From positions 5,007-33,232 of the IMG/VR virus record IMGVR_UViG_3300030430_000981: a stretch of DNA of 28,226 nt. One strand, 5' to 3'. Positions 7,964 to 14,313 of this stretch are shown piece after piece; within the stretch, counting starts at the first letter, position 1; every line of letters begins with the position of its first letter. The position numbers were made by a program, and so were the translations under genes. The notes under the pieces were generated by a model. The model was not told the origin of the DNA, made no database searches, and saw only the letters and a list, made by a program, of their open reading frames with translations. This DNA comes from a virus.

Positions 7964-7991
7964 ATCATATATAGCGTGACCACCGTGTCAA
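7964..7991 (-). promoter_or_regulatory. Sigma70-type promoter for the replication operon
   Basis: On the minus strand, TTGACA (7991-7986), a 16-base spacer and TATGAT (7969-7964). The -35 box overlaps the stop codon of the RHH gene. It would give an internal start for the 187-aa protein, SSB-like protein, primase, helicase and polymerase, separate from the autoregulated RHH promoter. Confidence 0.6.
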
Positions 7992-8140
7992 GCGGATAAT
8001 TTATTACCTGCTTGATATTCTTTCTTGACAATGTGTGCGACCTGCTTGCTTACACTTCTGTCGCTCTTCTCTGCCATTGCCTTCAGCATTTTGTAGATGT
8101 CGATTGAAACCGCAACTGATTTCCATTTATCTGTATCCAC
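7988..8140 (-). CDS. Small ribbon-helix-helix (Arc/CopG-like) regulator
   Basis: A 50-aa protein from a GTG start at 8140 preceded by a clear AGGAGA ribosome binding site 6 bases upstream. It begins MDTDKWKSVAVSIDIYKMLK and continues AEKSDRSVSKQVAHIVKKEY. This is the RHH layout: a short basic beta strand (KSVAVSI), helix 1 (IYKMLKAMAEKS), the turn and helix 2 (SVSKQVAHIVKKE). RHH proteins bind DNA as dimers through the strand and are typical autorepressors. It is the first gene of the leftward replication operon, and TTATCTG repeats overlap its own promoter. It is short and easy to miss, but the frame, RBS and family pattern agree. Confidence 0.85.
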   Translation of the reverse strand: MDTDKWKSVAVSIDIYKMLKAMAEKSDRSVSKQVAHIVKKEYQAGNKLSA

Positions 8141-8203
8141 CTATTGTCTCCTGAATTTTTATCTGTTAGCGTAACTTTATCTGATAACAAAAAGGATCGT
8201 CAA
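8127..8203 (-). promoter_or_regulatory. RHH gene promoter with TTATCTG operator-like repeats
   Basis: On the minus strand TTGACG (8203-8198), a 16-base spacer and GATAAA (8181-8176) form a plausible promoter. TTATCTG occurs three times (8127-8133, 8159-8165, 8177-8183). The last is part of the perfect palindrome TTATC-T-GATAA (8177-8187), which covers the -10. A second palindrome, GTTA-GCG-TAAC, lies at 8165-8175. Binding here by the RHH protein would repress its own operon and could also affect the divergent nuclease gene. Confidence 0.55.
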
Positions 8204-8210
8204 GTAAAAA

Positions 8211-8633
8211 ATGAGACCAGATCACAGAATCGCATATGGTAAGCAATCCGAACTCATTGCCGCCGCTTGGTTAATCGGGCGTGGCTGCTATGTGTACACC
8301 CCCTTTATTGAACAAGGTCCAATTGATCTTATAGTCCTGACTCCGGACGGCGAAGTCCTGAAATTTGATGTTAAAACTGCAAGTCGAAGAAAAGATGGAA
8401 GCGTAATCAGCCGCATGCTGACCCCGCGCCAACGCAAGCTTGGAGTCAAACTTTTGTATGTTGATCGGGAAACTCTTGAATGTCATTTTTACCCTCATCA
8501 GTTTTCTAAATATCCTAACGCACCTCAACGTGCTGCTAACCGTCACTTCGGCGGGGTGATAGCTCCAACCACTGCCGAGCTTCTTCCCCCAGAGTCTTCG
8601 CCGATATGTCAATCTTCTTCCGCAAAGACTTGA
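8211..8633 (+). CDS. PD-(D/E)XK nuclease (Holliday junction resolvase-like)
   Basis: A 140-aa protein with the core pattern GKQSELIAAAWLIGRG, then PIDLIV, then KFDVKTASRR. This gives E14, D39 and D53-V-K55, the metal-binding constellation of PD-(D/E)XK endonucleases in a compact archaeal Hjc-like layout. It may act on branched DNA or as a host- or phage-directed nuclease. It is the only rightward gene in the 1-14 kb leftward block, divergent from the RHH gene. Its last ~32 codons lie antisense to the end of the SNF2 helicase gene (8536-8633). The C-terminal tail after the core is low in conserved features. The RBS (AAGGAT) is far from the ATG. Confidence 0.8.
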   Translation: MRPDHRIAYGKQSELIAAAWLIGRGCYVYTPFIEQGPIDLIVLTPDGEVLKFDVKTASRRKDGSVISRMLTPRQRKLGVKLLYVDRETLECHFYPHQFSKYPNAPQRAANRHFGGVIAPTTAELLPPESSPICQSSSAKT

Positions 8634-9993
8634 CTATATACTCATCGATAGTTCTTCTGCTGACTAGATCCACATATGTAACCGCGTTGTCCTGACCAAT
8701 ACGATGTGCTCTATCCTCTGACTGCACTCGCGTTTCCAAGTTAAAGTCGTTGGCGTAGTAAATCACGTTTGTGGCTGCGGTCAGCGTCAAGCCATAACCT
8801 GCGGTCTGTGGGTTGGCAACGAAGAACCTTGCATCTTCAAACTGGAACCTGCGAACTGCTGTTTGTCTATCGTCATCAGAGGTATCGCCGTAGTATGTGA
8901 CCACGGAACTTGCACCGTGGACCTTGGCTAGTTTAGCTTCGATATTCTTAATATCGTATCTGAACCTTGACCATATAATCACTTTGCCTGACATCTCTTC
9001 GATTGTTTCAAGCAGCGCATCAATACGTTTAGTTGGAAACTGTATCATTTCTCCATCGTCCGTCATTATGTGACCGCACAACACTTGTTGTAGTCTTAAC
9101 ATCTGTGTCATTACGGCAGGAGCACTGACTAATTCTCCGTTCTCAAGCAGTATGATTGCTGCGTTCCGCATGCTAATGTAGTAGTTATGCTGTTCTTTGG
9201 ACAGCATTACTTCCCTTGTTGTGTATATCTTGTCTGGTAGATCTAAGGCTTCTTCCTTAGTAACTCTGAACGAAAACTTTTCCAGCTTGGCAGAAAGCTC
9301 GTCAAGATTTCTGTATCCCACGATTTGCTGAAAACTATGACCGCCCATCCGTTGAGTTCTCGTAATCGCAAATCTGCCTTGGAAGGCATAGTATGAGTCG
9401 AATCCAAGCAGGGCTTTGGACATAAATCCACATTGCGAATAAAGATCCATCGGCGATTTAGTAACGGGCGATCCGGTGAGGATACGCCTATACGATGCTC
9501 CTTCACCAAACTTAACCAGAGCCTTAGTCCGCTTGGCTTTGGGGTTTTTAATAGTTGTTGACTCATCGACCGCAAGTAAGAACGACGCTTGGCGAGTGAA
9601 GATATCCACAAATTTTGCGACCTTCGCCGTTGCAAATCCTTCAACATTAACCAGCAGGATGCGGAGCTTATCACGCTTTTCAACGCCAGCTTTGAGGCGT
9701 TCAGCTTGGGTTTTATTCGGAGACGGTGTCCAAACATAAACCTCGTGTTCAACGTCCTCTGGCATATGAGTCGGTATTTCTGATATCTCCCAGTTTCTAT
9801 ACACACCCTTGGGCGCGACAATAACGGCGGTATCGATTTTACCTTGCTCGTATAGCCAGACAATGTTGTCGATAAGAACCTTCGATTTGCCACAACCCAT
9901 CTCCATAAAGTAGCCGTAATTTACCTTGTCGTGGCTTCTTAATAGAGCTTCGTGCTGGTGCTCATACGGTTTTGTTTTGTATTTAAATTTCAT
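8536..9993 (-). CDS. SNF2-family (SF2) DNA helicase/translocase
   Basis: A 485-aa protein with Q-like N-terminus PYEHQHEAL, motif I MGCGKS (residues 32-37), motif II VDESTTIKN (a DEST variant of DEAH), motif III LTGSP, then motifs IV-V (VIIWSRFRYDIKNIE, AGYGLTLTAATNVIYY) and motif VI QSEDRAHRIGQ. It is the minimal two-RecA-lobe size typical of phage SNF2 helicases. These are dsDNA translocases, possibly used in recombination-dependent replication or fork remodelling. It is the last gene of the long leftward small-gene operon, with GGGGCG as RBS. Three heptamer units (8905-8932) lie inside. The 3' end overlaps the convergent nuclease gene. Confidence 0.93.
   Translation of the reverse strand: MKFKYKTKPYEHQHEALLRSHDKVNYGYFMEMGCGKSKVLIDNIVWLYEQGKIDTAVIVAPKGVYRNWEISEIPTHMPEDVEHEVYVWTPSPNKTQAERLKAGVEKRDKLRILLVNVEGFATAKVAKFVDIFTRQASFLLAVDESTTIKNPKAKRTKALVKFGEGASYRRILTGSPVTKSPMDLYSQCGFMSKALLGFDSYYAFQGRFAITRTQRMGGHSFQQIVGYRNLDELSAKLEKFSFRVTKEEALDLPDKIYTTREVMLSKEQHNYYISMRNAAIILLENGELVSAPAVMTQMLRLQQVLCGHIMTDDGEMIQFPTKRIDALLETIEEMSGKVIIWSRFRYDIKNIEAKLAKVHGASSVVTYYGDTSDDDRQTAVRRFQFEDARFFVANPQTAGYGLTLTAATNVIYYANDFNLETRVQSEDRAHRIGQDNAVTYVDLVSRRTIDEYIVKSLRKKIDISAKTLGEEARQWLELSPRRSDG
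8905..8932 (+). repeat. Heptamer repeat array inside the SNF2 helicase gene
   Basis: Units in register on the + strand are GGAACTT (8905), GCACCGT (8912), GGACCTT (8919) and the weaker GGCTAGT (8926). They encode the KVHGASSVV segment between helicase motifs on the opposite strand. A degenerate member of the scattered family. Confidence 0.4.
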
Positions 9994-10013
9994 CTGCGCC
10001 CCTTCGTAGTGTG

Positions 10014-10277
10014 TTATGCCCCTTCTTCGGGCGGATCCTTTTGTTCCTCTACTCCACTACCAAGTAGGGAAAATTTTGCGGACTCTAAATAAAATAATAT
10101 GTCAGCAACATCTTCTTGGGTTGTCATCATCTTGATTGATCCATCCTCTGCCTCACCCAAGATGACTACATCTTTATATATCTTCGATGCGTACTCACAC
10201 ACAATCGGCACTGGATCCAGTACAACTTCAATTTTCTGTGGCTGTTTTAGATACACTATGTTGTCGTTGTCGCTCAT
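10014..10277 (-). CDS. Hypothetical small phage protein
   Basis: An 87-aa acidic, soluble protein with a beta-rich start (IVYLKQPQKIEVVLD), a helical centre (EDVADILFYLESAKFSLLG) and an acidic, proline-containing tail. It is not recognised. It precedes the SNF2 helicase by about 20 bases and starts inside the previous gene (50-base overlap), so it belongs to the same transcript. Confidence 0.6.
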   Translation of the reverse strand: MSDNDNIVYLKQPQKIEVVLDPVPIVCEYASKIYKDVVILGEAEDGSIKMMTTQEDVADILFYLESAKFSLLGSGVEEQKDPPEEGA

Positions 10278-10428
10278 CTATCGTTCCTTGATTTTTCATG
10301 TCAACGTAAGCCTGCTTCCGCTTGTAGACCTTTTCGGCTTCACGGTACAGTCCAGCAGATTGCAACTCTGTGTATTCTTCGTCAAGTATCCTAATGAGAC
10401 GACCTAGCCCCGCAAGATCCTGTTCCAT
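10228..10428 (-). CDS. Hypothetical helical protein
   Basis: A 66-aa, highly charged and probably helical protein (LGRLIRILDEEYTELQSAGLYREAEKVYKRKQAYVDMKNQ). It is not recognised. It overlaps the gene before it by 25 bases and the gene after it by 50 bases. Its last 17 residues fall in the overlap and are low-complexity polar, so the functional part is the N-terminal ~48 residues. Confidence 0.55.
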   Translation of the reverse strand: MEQDLAGLGRLIRILDEEYTELQSAGLYREAEKVYKRKQAYVDMKNQGTIDERQRQHSVSKTATEN

Positions 10429-10781
10429 GCTTCTAGCACCTCTGCCTCATGTGTGTGGTGTACTGGTTCTGGATCATACAGATACTCGTTTATGACGTTT
10501 TCGATTACCGAAACAGCATCAGGCCAAGGCATAAGTGTTTTGGTATCCCGTGCGATTTGTTTTTCATTAGCGTTCAATCTGGTCTCGTGCATCTTAGACT
10601 CCTGATTTGGTTTGTCTTTTATTTTATAGGACTCTGCGTTATTGTCAATTATGGTCATGCCGCATGCTATGCACTCGCGCTTTGCAAACGGTTTTGCGAT
10701 CAGATTTAGTGCTCCCCTGCACCTTGGACATCTGCCGTAGTCTATCAGCTTTTGCCAGCTTCCATCACCTTCGACTATCAA
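10404..10781 (-). CDS. Zinc-ribbon-containing hypothetical protein
   Basis: A 125-aa protein with a probable TTG start at 10781 overlapping the previous stop (TTGA at 10778-10781); no ATG is available before the zinc motif. CPRC (18-21) and CIAC (37-40) form a four-Cys zinc ribbon. A polar linker leads to a C-terminal helical part (WPDAVSVIENVINEYLYD...HTHEAEVLEAWNRILRG). The C-terminal WNR pattern is seen in small phage proteins such as the Lar-like group, but I cannot assign one. It is part of the coupled leftward operon. Confidence 0.6.
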   Translation of the reverse strand: MIVEGDGSWQKLIDYGRCPRCRGALNLIAKPFAKRECIACGMTIIDNNAESYKIKDKPNQESKMHETRLNANEKQIARDTKTLMPWPDAVSVIENVINEYLYDPEPVHHTHEAEVLEAWNRILRG

Positions 10782-11014
10782 TGCTTTGTCTCCTCATTAT
10801 CATCAGCTACAGATGCCACAGCCGCTTCCATCGCGGATGCCATCATCTGAGTTATGGCACACGGCGAATGCGGATTGTTCCGCAACGCCATGGACAAGGC
10901 CGTGCACATCAACAGAAACGAAATCATATCTGGATCCAGACGCTTTTCTGCAAAAGCTTCCATCGCATCGTTGATTATAATCGCAGCCGTTTCAGTATTT
11001 GATTTTTTCCTCAT
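10778..11014 (-). CDS. Hypothetical helical protein
   Basis: A 78-aa mainly helical protein rich in Ala and Met (TAAIIINDAMEAFAEK, then SFLLMCTALSMALRN, then AITQMMASAMEAAVASVADD). It has no clear membrane span of full length and no recognised family. Start and stop both overlap neighbours by 4 bases, so it is translationally coupled in the small-gene operon. Confidence 0.6.
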   Translation of the reverse strand: MRKKSNTETAAIIINDAMEAFAEKRLDPDMISFLLMCTALSMALRNNPHSPCAITQMMASAMEAAVASVADDNEETKH

Positions 11015-11241
11015 CTTAAAAACCCATCTCTATGCACAAGACATTTAATCTGATGAGCATAACACCAGTGACCATTGTCCAAATCAATTACATACTTGAA
11101 TCTGCGGTCACTATCTACATCACCAATGTTAGCTTCCAAACATTCGTGTCCATATTTATCGCCATGACGCACCTCATCGATGCATTTGATTTTTGCAACG
11201 CCATGCGCCGTATTAACCATGTCACCAACTTTAATTAGCAT
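11011..11241 (-). CDS. Hypothetical beta-rich protein (SH3-like)
   Basis: About 76 aa from ATG 11241 (a GTG four codons upstream at 11253 is possible). The start MLIKVGDMVNTAHGVAKI and the end YVIDLDNGHWCYAHQIKCL resemble the KOW/SH3-like small barrels found in phage accessory genes. No function is known. It overlaps the upstream gene by 11 bases and the next gene by 4. Confidence 0.6.
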   Translation of the reverse strand: MLIKVGDMVNTAHGVAKIKCIDEVRHGDKYGHECLEANIGDVDSDRRFKYVIDLDNGHWCYAHQIKCLVHRDGFLR

Positions 11242-11443
11242 CTTTATACTCACTCCAATATTCGGCCCACATCTCAGACATAAGATCCATGGTCTCGCTC
11301 AACGAATGCAACTCAACCAAATGCATGTGACTCTCCATACGACTCGTGAACTCATGCCACGTCTCGCACTCACCTATAATATTAGCTGCCTCGTCTTGGA
11401 ACTTTTCTTCTTGTTCCATCATCATAGCTTTCATCCTGCCCAT
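11231..11443 (-). CDS. Small acidic helical phage protein
   Basis: A 70-aa Met- and Glu-rich protein: MGRMKAMMMEQEEKFQDEAANIIGECETWHEFTSRM. The pattern MGRxK...EEKF...IIGxCETxxEF resembles small helical proteins I recall from many phage early regions; function unknown. It overlaps the preceding gene by 62 bases in another frame, unusually long here, and both frames look plausible. Confidence 0.6.
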   Translation of the reverse strand: MGRMKAMMMEQEEKFQDEAANIIGECETWHEFTSRMESHMHLVELHSLSETMDLMSEMWAEYWSEYKDAN

Positions 11444-11579
11444 AAGCTAACTCCTTCCTAAAATTAACATCGCTACGCAAACGTTTCTTCGTCTTGATAC
11501 GTCCTAGCGTATCATACTCTCGGCGCACTTCCAGTATACGCAGATCCGCGACCAACTGTTCCCAACTGGGCACGCTCAT
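11382..11579 (-). CDS. Hypothetical basic protein
   Basis: About 65 aa from ATG 11579, chosen because it overlaps the stop of the 57-aa gene (ATGA at 11576-11579); an earlier start at 11603 is less likely. Helical N-terminus (MSVPSWEQLVADLRILEVRREYD), basic middle, and a polar tail that lies over the start of the next gene. Not recognised. Confidence 0.55.
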   Translation of the reverse strand: MSVPSWEQLVADLRILEVRREYDTLGRIKTKKRLRSDVNFRKELAYGQDESYDDGTRRKVPRRGS

Positions 11580-11749
11580 GTAGCCGTCTCCTGATGTAAC
11601 CAAAGCACTTCTGGCTCTCTGCCGCCAGTCAAATTAACAGCCGTCCGCATAGCTTTTTTTTCTGCGTCTTCAAGGTCAGATGCATGGACGTATATCTCAC
11701 GATCCACCAGCACCCTGACCTTAACTTTATATGTTCCACGCTCTGTCAT
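11576..11749 (-). CDS. Hypothetical 57-aa protein
   Basis: A short frame that fills an apparent gap in the operon. It reads MTERGTYKVKVRVLVDREIY, then VHASDLEDAEKKAMRTAVNL, and ends LHQETAT. The start overlaps the previous stop (ATGA at 11746-11749) and the stop overlaps the next start (ATGA at 11576-11579). The beta strand-helix pattern (YKVKVRVLVDREIYVHASDLEDAEKKAMR) resembles small DpnD/PcfM-like domains that carry VxxExxVxAxsleEA patterns. That likeness is by memory only. Confidence 0.75.
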   Translation of the reverse strand: MTERGTYKVKVRVLVDREIYVHASDLEDAEKKAMRTAVNLTGGREPEVLWLHQETAT

Positions 11750-11943
11750 TGCGGATCTAATCTCCAGTCCACACCTTCTTCGGTAGTCAGACAGAAAGTG
11801 CTGTGCATTGAGTCCTCATGGTTGAAGCCATGTTGGGTAAGTTCCAAATGGCACTCACTTATTGTGTCGTGGGTACTGATCACATTGACCGTGCCCCCAT
11901 TGAAGCTGGTCATCGTGACCATGATCAGCAGATACTTACTCAT
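11746..11943 (-). CDS. Hypothetical small protein
   Basis: A 65-aa protein: MSKYLLIMVTMTSFNGGTVNVISTHDTISECHLE... It starts with a short hydrophobic beta segment, contains two cysteines and resembles small phage proteins of unknown role. It is coupled on both sides (8-base overlap upstream, ATGA downstream). Confidence 0.6.
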   Translation of the reverse strand: MSKYLLIMVTMTSFNGGTVNVISTHDTISECHLELTQHGFNHEDSMHSTFCLTTEEGVDWRLDPQ

Positions 11944-12217
11944 CCGACTCGTCCTTATCCAAGTGATAGAGTCTAGTCACTGCATGGGCTGAGTCGATCA
12001 GCATGTGCATGTCAGCGCAGGTAACAGCCTGTGGGCCATGCCACTGAAGATCTTCGCCGATACTGTTGGCGGCTTTGACCAGTGCTTCCACGCTCTCCAG
12101 CATCGATGGATACTTGTCACGCAACTGATGCAGCAAAGCTTCGCGCACTGCGGCTTCCTGCTCCCTTTGCTTGCGCCAATGTTCTTGACGCTCTTCAATT
12201 GTTGTTTCATCAGTCAT
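11936..12217 (-). CDS. Hypothetical helical protein
   Basis: About 93 aa from ATG 12217, chosen because AAGGAAGGAG lies just upstream and the longer frame from 12295 would run through the previous gene. The N-terminal half is a charged helix (ETTIEERQEHWRKQREQEAAVREALLHQL, likely coiled coil), followed by a second helical segment and an acidic tail (DKDESDE). Not recognised. Confidence 0.6.
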   Translation of the reverse strand: MTDETTIEERQEHWRKQREQEAAVREALLHQLRDKYPSMLESVEALVKAANSIGEDLQWHGPQAVTCADMHMLIDSAHAVTRLYHLDKDESDE

Positions 12218-12437
12218 TACTGTGTCTCCTTCCTTCATACACACTCTTTGAATAGTACATACCACCGTCATCGTCGTCTTGCACATCATCGGCAAAACAA
12301 TTATCAGGCAATGACTCGCTGTTTTTTATCCACGCGAGTCTGTTCTGTTTACGCTCATCATCAGCGTGGCGATTTATGCTTAACTCAGATCTGTCGTTCA
12401 ACTTCTTGTCAAGCCCGTTCCTTTCGACCTTCCTCAT
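12210..12437 (-). CDS. Hypothetical polar protein
   Basis: A 75-aa strongly charged protein (RKVERNGLDKKLNDRSELSINRHADDERKQNR...) with an Asp-rich stretch (DDVQDDDDGG). No fold is recognised and it may be partly disordered. Its start overlaps the previous stop (ATGA at 12434-12437) and its 3' end carries the RBS of the next gene. Confidence 0.55.
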   Translation of the reverse strand: MRKVERNGLDKKLNDRSELSINRHADDERKQNRLAWIKNSESLPDNCFADDVQDDDDGGMYYSKSVYEGRRHSND

Positions 12438-12691
12438 CTCGCCCTCGCCATATACACACTTTGCATAGCCAATTTATTTTGGATTATGTCCTTCACATGT
12501 GCATAGCTTTCTGCAACAAAATAACCGTCATGGCGGCACAGACCATCATTAATCACTGTGACCTCGCGCTCTGTCTCACCCCACTTCATGTTGCGGACAC
12601 TAAGAGCGAACCTGTCACCCACCAAAAAGATGGGTTCAGGTATGTCTTGACCAGTCATGTGGTCAACTAAAGTAAATTCAAGCGTTATCAT
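12434..12691 (-). CDS. Hypothetical beta-rich protein
   Basis: About 85 aa from ATG 12691, chosen because AGAGGAG sits 6 bases upstream (a start at 12709 would overlap the previous gene). It reads MITLEFTLVDHMTGQ, with alternating strands and a C-terminal helix (YAHVKDIIQNKLAMQ). No family was recognised. Confidence 0.6.
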   Translation of the reverse strand: MITLEFTLVDHMTGQDIPEPIFLVGDRFALSVRNMKWGETEREVTVINDGLCRHDGYFVAESYAHVKDIIQNKLAMQSVYMARAR

Positions 12692-12702
12692 TTTATCTCC
12701 TC

Positions 12703-13167
12703 TCACCAACTTGCCTGATATTCAACCGAATGCCAGTAGACATCGCCCTGACTATCCAAGTCATTCCAATCTGCCACACGTTCAAACAAATCAGCGTCAT
12801 CATCGGCAGCATCGCAACACTCTTTCCACCAGTCATCATCGCCAAAAAAGAAACCGCTCACGTCTTCAGGAAAGTCCCTTCGCCGTAGCTTGTGTGCAAT
12901 CAGACGACAGTCTTCGGAACTCAAGTGAATGACCTGACACTCATCGACCCCGTCTGCAAACGTATCGACAATCAGCTTATGCAACGGCGCATGTTTACGC
13001 CAATAGCCCAGCTTTAGCCTTTCAGACTCACATTCAAACCCATCAATCATCCGCACGTTGATGGGAATGATGCTCCCATCTTCGTTGCGCTCTAACTCAC
13101 CATCAGGCAAGCGCTTGAATTCGGTGCGCTTAAACTTGTCACCACGCAAATACATATCGAGTCCCAT
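12703..13167 (-). CDS. MGLDMYL-family hypothetical protein
   Basis: A 154-aa protein opening with MGLDMYLRGDKF, the N-terminal signature of a family of phage and bacterial proteins of unknown function. It continues with GYWRKHAPLHKLIVDTF...DECQVIHLSSEDCRLIAHKL, also typical of that family, and ends in an aromatic segment (DVYWHSVEYQASW). The start overlaps the previous stop (TAATG). Family recognition is good, but no biochemical role is established as far as I know. Confidence 0.75.
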   Translation of the reverse strand: MGLDMYLRGDKFKRTEFKRLPDGELERNEDGSIIPINVRMIDGFECESERLKLGYWRKHAPLHKLIVDTFADGVDECQVIHLSSEDCRLIAHKLRRRDFPEDVSGFFFGDDDWWKECCDAADDDADLFERVADWNDLDSQGDVYWHSVEYQASW

Positions 13168-13610
13168 TATTCAACACTCCCTGCTTTCCAAATGCCAGTG
13201 TGTGGGTTGCTTTCATCAACCACTTTATAGTCTTCATCGACCACACCTTTATCCGGCACTGTTTTCCAATCGACCACAACTTTTGGCGAACCATCTTCGT
13301 TGATTTCGTCTTCATCAACCACACGCATACGAAAGGCACCGGCTATGACATCGTCTTCGGTCATCATGTTTGCGTCATATGGCGCTGTCCAATTTTTGGT
13401 GTTACCCCAGTCTACCTCGATTTGGTAACCCCTAGCGTAGATGGTTAGAGTCTTGAACTCAGGGTCTATCGCTAACTCACAACCCTGAAACGGCACGGCG
13501 AAAAAACAATTTGACATGCCACCCTTTTTGACTGGTATGTACCAGTCATACGCGTCCATCCGGTCGTCCATCTTTTTACCCCACTCAATCATTTCATCAA
13601 TGTCCAACAT
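13167..13610 (-). CDS. Hypothetical protein
   Basis: A 147-aa acidic protein that is beta-rich in the middle (CELAIDPEFKTLTIYARGYQIEVDWG) with an Asp/Glu-rich C-terminal half (VVDEDEINEDGSPKVVVDWK). It is soluble and not recognised. The start overlaps the preceding stop (TAATG at 13608-13612) and the stop overlaps the next start (TAATG at 13165-13169). Confidence 0.65.
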   Translation of the reverse strand: MLDIDEMIEWGKKMDDRMDAYDWYIPVKKGGMSNCFFAVPFQGCELAIDPEFKTLTIYARGYQIEVDWGNTKNWTAPYDANMMTEDDVIAGAFRMRVVDEDEINEDGSPKVVVDWKTVPDKGVVDEDYKVVDESNPHTGIWKAGSVE

Positions 13611-14014
13611 TATGCAACCTCCAGATCTTTGAAAAAGTGTGGGCGATAGTCATCAACATCGCCAATAAATTTTATCAACAGCGTGAATTCAAAACGATGA
13701 CCAATAAAACGAATGTCATCTTGCAGTGTTTCAAAGCTAGTCTTGGGCGCGATAGACTCGCCCTCATCATCACAGCCCAACACCAACGCCTTACCAGCTA
13801 GCGGCTGGGGATAGTTGCGGTGAATCCAGAACGCCTGATCATTGACGTACAAACCCTCATCATCGACAAAGGCCGCATCTTGGTTTTGATACAGACGCAC
13901 TACATCGAAACAACCACGGCTGGCATCAACCATGCGACTGATGCTTTTATAATCGCCGTCATAGTCAACTGTCGTGACGTTCTGGCTAAATGGATTTATA
14001 AAATATGCTTGCAT
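13610..14014 (-). CDS. Hypothetical protein, DUF3846-like in part
   Basis: About 134 aa from ATG 14014 (MQAYFINPFSQNVTTVDYDG), chosen because GGGAG lies 8 bases upstream and the codon overlaps the previous stop (TAATG); a longer frame begins at 14065. The segment FVDDEGLYVNDQAFWIHRNYPQPLAGKALVLG recalls the EegL...N..A......GxxvvxG pattern of DUF3846, found in phage and plasmid accessory genes. Weak likeness; function unknown. Confidence 0.6.
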   Translation of the reverse strand: MQAYFINPFSQNVTTVDYDGDYKSISRMVDASRGCFDVVRLYQNQDAAFVDDEGLYVNDQAFWIHRNYPQPLAGKALVLGCDDEGESIAPKTSFETLQDDIRFIGHRFEFTLLIKFIGDVDDYRPHFFKDLEVA

Positions 14015-14148
14015 TATTTTGCTCCCTTCACTGTCATTGGTTTGGATACAGCCTGTTTCAACCACGCACGGTTGTTGATCGTAATGTGCAACACACGATG
14101 ACGTAGCTTCGGTTTCGCTAGACCGATAGTAATTGGCTTGTGTTTCAT
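14014..14148 (-). CDS. Small basic peptide, first gene of the leftward operon
   Basis: A 44-aa frame starting MKHKPITIGLAKPKLRHRVL and ending SKPMTVKGAK, strongly basic. Its stop overlaps the next ATG (TAATG at 14012-14016) and AAGGGG lies upstream of its start, just below a good promoter. Such basic first-gene peptides are common in phage early operons. No family is assigned. It could also be a leader peptide. Confidence 0.5.
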   Translation of the reverse strand: MKHKPITIGLAKPKLRHRVLHITINNRAWLKQAVSKPMTVKGAK

Positions 14149-14162
14149 GGTGAGAACCCCTT

Positions 14163-14190
14163 CTACCTTGAACCTTGAACCTTGGTGCTT
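14163..14190 (+). repeat. Heptamer repeat array in an intergenic 5' UTR
   Basis: Units in register are CTACCTT (14163), GAACCTT (14170), GAACCTT (14177) and GGTGCTT (14184), possibly preceded by ACCCCTT at 14156. The array lies between the promoter and the first gene of the leftward operon, so it would be transcribed in the 5' UTR. This is the cleanest non-coding member of the family. Confidence 0.65.
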
Positions 14191-14215
14191 TACAATTAAC
14201 ACCTGATTTAGTAGA

Positions 14216-14243
14216 ATCCTAGCATAATATCCCATAAGGTCAA
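14216..14243 (-). promoter_or_regulatory. Leftward promoter with extended -10
   Basis: On the minus strand, TTGACC (14243-14238), a 16-base spacer and TAGGAT (14221-14216) preceded by TGC, an extended -10. The spacer contains TTATGGGATA, a motif repeated upstream of other leftward genes (16068-16078, 17332-17342). It should drive the ~6 kb small-gene operon down to the SNF2 helicase. Confidence 0.65.
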
Positions 14244-14313
14244 ACATAAAAGTAACAGGACATATAGTGTTTTCTACGGGTAAACGATTTAATTTATTTT
14301 TTTCTGAAAATGG

